The position numbers and the translations under genes are program-made. DNA of 64,000 nucleotides from Bacillus sp. F19 (lineage in GTDB: Bacteria > Bacillota > Bacilli > Bacillales > Bacillaceae), in contig CP085710.1 in assembly GCA_023823795.1 (NCBI GenBank), positions 5,021,463-5,085,462 of the forward strand, read 5' to 3'. Positions 59,326 through 64,000 of the stretch are shown piece after piece (positions within the stretch are counted from its first letter, which is position 1; every line of letters begins with the position of its first letter). The notes under the pieces are model-generated. The model did not search any database and had not been told where the DNA came from. It was given only the letters and a program-made list of their open reading frames with translations.

Positions 59326-60711
59326 TTATTTTCCTAAACAGAACTGAGCAAACAGCTGATCAATCAGACTTTCATGAACAGCATCTCCAATAATTTCACC
59401 GAGCAGCTCCCACGTACGTGTCAAATCGATTTGTACAAGATCAATCGGCACTCCCGCTTCAATCGCTTCAAGTGCATCTTCAATGGTACGTTTTGCCTGT
59501 GACAGCAAAGCAATGTGCCTTGTGTTTGAAACATAGGTTAAATCCGAAGCGCCAACGCTGCCTTCGAAAAACAGCGAGCTGATGGATTCTTCAAGCTGAT
59601 CAATTCCCTGTTCTTCAAGCAGAGAAGTCGTCACTACAGGAGATTTTTCAGCAAGCTCCCTCACCCGTTTCAAATCTACTTTTTGAGGAAGGTCTGTTTT
59701 ATTGACGATAACAATTACGTCCATTCCGCTTACAGCTTCAAACAGCTGCTCATCCTCTTTTGAAAGAAATTCACTGTAGGTTAAAACGAGCAGGATAAGA
59801 TCGGCCTTTTTCAATACCTGTCTAGATTTCTCAACACCAATCCTCTCGACAATGTCCTCTGTCTCCCTAATACCAGCTGTATCAACTAAACGAAGAGGCA
59901 CGCCCCGAACGTTTACATATTCCTCAATGACATCCCTTGTCGTTCCCGGTATATCTGTTACAATCGCTTTATTTTCGTGAATCAGACTATTCAGAAGCGA
60001 CGATTTGCCTACATTAGGTCTGCCTACGATGACCGTTGAAAGACCCTCTCTTAAAATCTTGCCCTGCTGAGATGTTTGGAGCAGCTTTTCAATCTCGTTT
60101 TTGACGAACGTTGCTTTTTCAATCAGCATGCTGTGCGTCATTTCTTCTACATCATCATATTCAGGGTAATCTATGTTTACTTCCACATGTGCAAGTGTCT
60201 CAAGAATTTCCTGGCGCAGACGCTGAATGAGCTTTGATAGTCTCCCTTCCATCTGTCCAAGGGCGACATTCATTGCACGATCTGTTTTTGCTCTTATTAA
60301 ATCCATCACCGCTTCAGCTTGCGACAAATCAATTCGTCCATTTAAAAACGCTCTTTTCGTAAATTCACCAGGTTCTGCAAGCCGCGCCCCATGGTTTAAT
60401 GCAAGCTGCAGTACACGGTTAACTGTTACAATCCCGCCGTGGCAGTTTATTTCTACTATATCTTCCCTCGTAAATGTCTTAGGGCCTTTCAAAACCGATA
60501 CCATGACTTCTTCTACAATTTGGGCAGTATCAGGATCTGCAATATGCCCGTAATGAATCGTATGTGAAGGTACCTCTGCCAATCGTTTCCCTGAAGGACC
60601 TGAATACAATCTGTCCGCAATCTTGATCGCATCGTCCCCGCTTAGTCTGACGATGGCAATCGCTCCCTCTCCCATTGGTGTGGATATTGCTGCAATTGTA
60701 TCGAATTCCAT
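59326..60711 (-). CDS. mnmE: tRNA modification GTPase MnmE (TrmE)
   Basis: 461 residues from ATG 60711 (GGGGTGA upstream). Folate-binding N-terminal domain ([25 protein letters not shown]), G domain with [31 protein letters not shown], and C-terminal CLGK with catalytic Cys. Confidence 0.97.
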   Translation of the reverse strand: MEFDTIAAISTPMGEGAIAIVRLSGDDAIKIADRLYSGPSGKRLAEVPSHTIHYGHIADPDTAQIVEEVMVSVLKGPKTFTREDIVEINCHGGIVTVNRVLQLALNHGARLAEPGEFTKRAFLNGRIDLSQAEAVMDLIRAKTDRAMNVALGQMEGRLSKLIQRLRQEILETLAHVEVNIDYPEYDDVEEMTHSMLIEKATFVKNEIEKLLQTSQQGKILREGLSTVIVGRPNVGKSSLLNSLIHENKAIVTDIPGTTRDVIEEYVNVRGVPLRLVDTAGIRETEDIVERIGVEKSRQVLKKADLILLVLTYSEFLSKEDEQLFEAVSGMDVIVIVNKTDLPQKVDLKRVRELAEKSPVVTTSLLEEQGIDQLEESISSLFFEGSVGASDLTYVSNTRHIALLSQAKRTIEDALEAIEAGVPIDLVQIDLTRTWELLGEIIGDAVHESLIDQLFAQFCLGK

Positions 60712-60825
60712 GCGTTTCACCCCGCTTCTTTCAAAATAAATCTATATAGAAATTTCCCATTATATACGCAGTCAAATTTATAAGATATCATAGTTATTTC
60801 TTATTGGAAAGAAAAAAATATCGAA

Positions 60826-60882
60826 TTATCCACAGACTTAAATTCCGCACAATTCTCTCATTATCATTTTAACTTATCCACA
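60826..60882. promoter_or_regulatory. pair of DnaA boxes upstream of mnmE
   Basis: TTATCCACA at 60826-60834 and 60874-60882, both perfect, 48 bases apart in the same orientation, about 3 kb from oriC. Confidence 0.7.
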
Positions 60883-60943
60883 TGTTAATAACAATATTTC
60901 CAAATGCAAGGTTTCTAAGCCCTTAAGCATAAAAGAAAGCACA

Positions 60944-60977
60944 AAAAAACCCGCTGATTAAATACCAGCAGGGTTTT
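60944..60977 (-). terminator. terminator of the rpmH-jag region
   Basis: AACCCGCTG and CAGCAGGGTT arms; TTTTTTTGTGC on the minus strand. Confidence 0.85.
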
Positions 60978-61004
60978 GGTGTGTCAGATGAGTATTGTTC
61001 GGGC

Positions 61005-61112
61005 AAAGTCCCGCTAATCGCCTAATTCCTTGGCAGAACAAATCCGCAAAAAAAGTCAAAGTGTCGGATTCTTATCTGTCTTCCTGCGCTAAACAGGCGA
61101 TTTTGCTTTTCT
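61005..61112 (-). repeat. intergenic structured repeat, copy 4
   Basis: Minus strand reads AAGAAAAGC ... ACAGATAAGAATCCGA ... GCGGATTTGTTCTGCC ... GGAATTAGGCGATTAGCGGGAC. It shares the 16-base segment GACAGATAAGAATCCG and TTTGTTCTG with copy 1 at 32329. Reaches the jag stop. Confidence 0.75.
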
Positions 61113-61732
61113 TATTTAGGAGCAATCACCAAATGACGATTAGGTTCTTCTCCAACCGAGTATGTTTTGATCTTGTGCTGCTGGTTAACTAGAGCAGCAT
61201 GGATAATCTTTCGTTCATATGAAGGCATTGGTTCTAAAGGAACCTCTCTTTTAGTACGAACAGCCTGATGTGCAAGCTTCTGAGCGAGCTGAATTAATGT
61301 TTCTTTGCGGCGGGTTCTGTAGTTTTCAGCATCTACTGTAATGTGCAAGTAGTGATTAGAATGACGATTTGCCGCGAGCTGTGTCAAATATTGCAGAGAA
61401 TTAAGCGTTTGGCCGCGTTTTCCAATTAAGAGCGCAACCTTCTCTCCTTCAATTTGAAACGTGACATTTTTGCCTTCCTGAATCATTTCAACCTTTGCTT
61501 CCACATTCATATTTCTGATCACTTCTGTCAGAAAACGATGCGCTTCTTCAGCAGGATTTGGAAGTTTTACGGCTTTTACCATTGCAGGTTTTGCCCCAAA
61601 CAGTCCTAAAAATCCCTTTTTCCCTTCATCAATAACGGTAATTTCTACTTCTTTATCGCTTGCATTCAGCTGTGTTAAAGCGGATTGTACTGCTTCTTCG
61701 ACGCTAAGTCCGGTAGCAGTTATTTCTCTCAC
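61112..61732 (-). CDS. jag: RNA-binding protein Jag (KhpB/EloR)
   Basis: 206 residues. Jag_N (about 1-50: [22 protein letters not shown]), KH domain (about 80-140: [21 protein letters not shown]), R3H domain ([40 protein letters not shown]). Stop and start overlap spoIIIJ by four bases. Confidence 0.96.
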   Translation of the reverse strand: MREITATGLSVEEAVQSALTQLNASDKEVEITVIDEGKKGFLGLFGAKPAMVKAVKLPNPAEEAHRFLTEVIRNMNVEAKVEMIQEGKNVTFQIEGEKVALLIGKRGQTLNSLQYLTQLAANRHSNHYLHITVDAENYRTRRKETLIQLAQKLAHQAVRTKREVPLEPMPSYERKIIHAALVNQQHKIKTYSVGEEPNRHLVIAPK

Positions 61733-62505
61733 TTTTTCGTTCCTCCCGATTTTGAAAGTGCTTTCGCTCTAATATCAGGTCCGTAGATGATCATTGTCTG
61801 CACGATCATGAATATATTTCCGACTACCCAATATAAAGATAGTGCAGCTGGGAAGCTGACAGCAAAGATGACGATCATAATTGGCATGATATATAAAAGC
61901 ATAGCCATTTGCGGATTTTGATTTGCTGTTCCCGCCATTGTCAATTTTTGTTGGATGAATGTTGTAATACCTGCAATGATCGGAAGCAGGTATATTGGAT
62001 CCTTCGATCCCAGGTCAAACCATAGGAAGTTGTGATCTGCAATTGCTTCTGTTCTCATAATTGCATGATAAAAACCAATCAGGATTGGCATTTGAACTAA
62101 TAATGGAAAACACCCTGCAAGCGGGTTCACTTTATTCTTCTGGAATAAAGCCATTGTTTCCTGCTGCAGTTTTTGCTGTGTTTTTTGATCTTTAGAGCTG
62201 TATTTTTCACGCAGCTTTTTCATTTCTGGCTGTACTTCCTGCATCGCTTTTGAGTTTTTGATCTGTTTAATCATTAAAGGCAAGATCGCAAAACGTATCA
62301 TCAGCGTAACGATAACGATTGACAGTCCGTAGTTGTTACCCATTAATTCTGCAACATATATGATCAGCCATGATAACGGATACACAATGTAGTGATTCCA
62401 GAATCCCTGACTTTCTTCTGTGATTGGCTGATTCACTTCTGTACATCCTGTAAGAAGCATCATGATGCTCACTAAGCCAAGCACTAACAATATTCTCCTT
62501 TTCAA
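61729..62505 (-). CDS. spoIIIJ: membrane protein insertase YidC1 (SpoIIIJ)
   Basis: 258 residues; lipoprotein signal [21 protein letters not shown] with lipid-modified Cys21. Five membrane segments; [42 protein letters not shown] and [20 protein letters not shown] are YidC motifs. Inserts membrane proteins and is needed for forespore sigma-G activation. Confidence 0.96.
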   Translation of the reverse strand: MKRRILLVLGLVSIMMLLTGCTEVNQPITEESQGFWNHYIVYPLSWLIIYVAELMGNNYGLSIVIVTLMIRFAILPLMIKQIKNSKAMQEVQPEMKKLREKYSSKDQKTQQKLQQETMALFQKNKVNPLAGCFPLLVQMPILIGFYHAIMRTEAIADHNFLWFDLGSKDPIYLLPIIAGITTFIQQKLTMAGTANQNPQMAMLLYIMPIMIVIFAVSFPAALSLYWVVGNIFMIVQTMIIYGPDIRAKALSKSGGTKK

Positions 62506-62613
62506 CCGGTATTCCTCCTAACAAAATAACTAAACCTGCAAGTTCTGCCGACTTTATTCAACACTTATTTTAACATCTTTTAAAAAGGAAAACTTCTTTC
62601 ATTTTTCACTTTT

Positions 62614-62988
62614 CTATGTATTTTTTATGGAGTTTTCACGCTGGGGTCTTGCTCTGTGGACTTTTGTTTTTCTGAAAAGGTGCAATAAACTGCTTTTGAC
62701 TTCATGATAGTCCATTTCGGATGCCGGCTTTCTGGCAATTACTATATAATCAATGCCTGTTTTTAAGCTGTCCTTTTCTTCGAGAAATACTTGCCGGACG
62801 AGGCGCTTAATTCGGTTTCTTGTGACGGCATTCCCTATTTTTTTACTGACTGATAAACCTAAACGGAATTCTTTTTCTTCAGGCTGACCCAGCATGTAGA
62901 TCACAAATTGTCTATTTGCCATCGACTTACCATGCTTGAATACTTTTTGGAAGTCTTCGTTTTTTTTGATGCGGTTTTTCTTTTTCAT
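62614..62988 (-). CDS. rnpA: ribonuclease P protein component
   Basis: 124 residues (B. subtilis 116). [28 protein letters not shown] and the RNR motif [19 protein letters not shown] are conserved. Slightly longer basic C-terminus ([19 protein letters not shown]). Confidence 0.96.
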   Translation of the reverse strand: MKKKNRIKKNEDFQKVFKHGKSMANRQFVIYMLGQPEEKEFRLGLSVSKKIGNAVTRNRIKRLVRQVFLEEKDSLKTGIDYIVIARKPASEMDYHEVKSSLLHLFRKTKVHRARPQRENSIKNT

Positions 62989-63089
62989 TTCCTCACTCCG
63001 GATCCTTGCCTGAAATTCTCCAGCCTGTTGAGAGCTTTTCCATCATTATTTCTTTAACAATATCTATTTAAACAGCTGTTTTTGAAAAA

Positions 63090-63153
63090 CATGGCCCAAT
63101 CATAAGTAGGATTGGGCCATGTAAAAAAGACCACTGATACTTTTCAGTGGCCT
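63090..63153 (-). terminator. two tandem hairpins between rpmH and rnpA
   Basis: GCCACTG/CAGTGG-type hairpin then TTTTTT (63128-63153), and TGGCCCAATC/GATTGGGCCA with GTTTTT (63091-63119). Both have terminator form on the minus strand. They probably lower rnpA expression relative to rpmH. Confidence 0.75.
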
Positions 63154-63286
63154 ATGCTGATAATACTTTTCTTCCTTTACGACGACGTGCAGCTAGCACT
63201 TTACGTCCGTTTTTTGAGCTCATGCGAGCGCGGAAACCGTGAACTTTACTATGTTTGCGATTATTTGGTTGATAAGTTCTTTTCAT
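63152..63286 (-). CDS. rpmH: 50S ribosomal protein L34
   Basis: 44 residues: [44 protein letters not shown]. Complete and normal. Preceded by GGGAGGTG. Head of the rpmH-rnpA-spoIIIJ-jag region, divergent from dnaA. Confidence 0.98.
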   Translation of the reverse strand: MKRTYQPNNRKHSKVHGFRARMSSKNGRKVLAARRRKGRKVLSA

Positions 63287-63331
63287 TATAGACACCTCCC
63301 TGAGGAATAGCTGTTAAAGACAGTCTTTCTA

Positions 63332-63361
63332 ATTATAGAGAGTGACCTAGTGAATTGTCAA
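63332..63361 (-). promoter_or_regulatory. rpmH promoter
   Basis: Minus strand TTGACA (63356-63361), 18 bases, TATAAT (63332-63337): perfect sigma-A hexamers. Confidence 0.9.
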
Positions 63362-63615
63362 CCATATGACAAAAAAGATCTCACACTGAAAGACTGTTCT
63401 CATATAATTTATTGTTTTTATATAGAAATTTTCAAGTCAGGGAAGATCTTTTCCACTTAAATTAGCAGAATCAAGATAGATTCATTCCATTAAAAAAATT
63501 TAAAATTCATTTTTGCATCCTGAATTATAAAGTTTTAATAAAAAAGCCTAACTAATGATTGATGTACAAATCTATTAAACTTCATAGACTGTGAATAGTT
63601 TTTTCGACATATTTT
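63362..63615. other. AT-rich rpmH-dnaA spacer
   Basis: No gene seen; leads into the DnaA boxes of oriC. Confidence 0.5.
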
Positions 63616-63851
63616 TTATCCACACCCGTTATCGACAGGTTTCACACAGAACAAACATATGTGGACAATTATTCTCAACAAAGAGCCGGATATGTGGATA
63701 AGTTTAATAAAACCATTGCGCCGCTTCGTTTAATTTGATATTATATTTGTGTTTTCACTCTGAATATCGGAACGTCAACATCCGCTTTATCCACACTCTG
63801 TGGATAACATGTGGAAAGATTATAAACACCCTGTTAAAAAACTTGTCCACA
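63616..63851. other. oriC: oriC, rpmH-dnaA part (DnaA-box cluster)
   Basis: Perfect DnaA boxes TTATCCACA at 63616-63624 and 63787-63795, TGTGGATAA at 63693-63701 and 63799-63807; near matches at 63629, 63660 and 63843. This matches the incA/incB side of the bipartite Bacillus origin upstream of dnaA. The incC part with the unwinding element lies beyond the window. Confidence 0.92.
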
Positions 63852-63980
63852 TTTAAGGGTTTATGTCGAAAAGACGTTTTTCTACTATATTATATATTTA
63901 TGCACATTTTGTTCGTTTTGTATTTTTATTCACGGACATCCAGCTGTTGTACAAAACATGTACACATTCATTTTATAGAA

Positions 63981-64000
63981 AAAGGAGGGAGATGCCTCAT
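63981..64000 (+). promoter_or_regulatory. ribosome binding site of dnaA (gene begins at the right edge)
   Basis: AAAGGAGGG at 63981-63989. With normal spacing the start codon falls at about 64000. ATG at 63992 is too close to be the start. Identity as dnaA follows from rpmH and the DnaA boxes. Confidence 0.7.

Larger units (their letters stand above)
60712..61004. other. mnmE-jag intergenic region
   Basis: Holds two DnaA boxes and the jag terminator; the stretch 61005-61111 is a repeat copy. No gene seen. Confidence 0.6.

Overview
The window is a piece of a Bacillaceae chromosome (low GC, endospore former) running leftwards from the replication origin. Its right edge is the upstream half of oriC and the ribosome binding site of dnaA. 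From there, going left on the minus strand, the order is rpmH, rnpA, spoIIIJ (yidC), jag, mnmE, mnmG, rsmG, noc, soj, spo0J, then yyaC, ychF, rpsF-ssb-rpsR, yybS, gdpP, rplI, dnaC (replicative helicase), purA, tRNA-Phe, walR-walK-walH-walI-walJ, htrA, yyzF and rlmH. This is the origin-proximal order of Bacillus subtilis, and the spore genes (spoIIIJ, yyaC, soj/spo0J) fit a spore former. I would not name a species.

Region by region. 1-17.7 kb is ordinary but lineage-variable chromosome: an OmpR-type two-component system cut by the left edge, a 3-methyladenine DNA glycosylase, a broken Gfo/Idh/MocA oxidoreductase, peptidase T, the potABCD polyamine importer, htpG with a perfect CIRCE operator, an autoregulated MarR gene beside a truncated MFS pump, and a complete BceRS-BceAB-type peptide antibiotic sensing and export module with a matching operator. 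17.7-31.6 kb is an accessory island immediately downstream of rlmH. It holds a giant dockerin-tailed Vpr-like subtilisin, a degenerate paralogue of it that has lost its catalytic domain, CsaA, two exporters, an AraC regulator, and fragments of xanthine dehydrogenase, CobW, LysR and other genes. 31.6-64 kb is the conserved origin-proximal core.

The most interesting signal is that the last codons of rlmH (encoding GEPYHK-stop) recur in the same orientation at about 23.43 kb and 17.72 kb, where there is no rlmH gene. The 3' end of rlmH (orfX) is the attachment site of staphylococcal cassette chromosomes (SCC). The repeats therefore look like att sites splitting the island into two tandem, SCC-like segments. 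No ccr recombinase gene is visible in the window, so the segments would be decayed or mobilised in trans.

Other points of note are a four-member family of about 80-110 bp structured intergenic repeats, DnaA boxes threaded through yyzF between htrA and rlmH, parS-like sites inside both spo0J and walK, a duplicated 5' piece of tRNA-Phe, and matched G-run motifs upstream of both protease paralogues.
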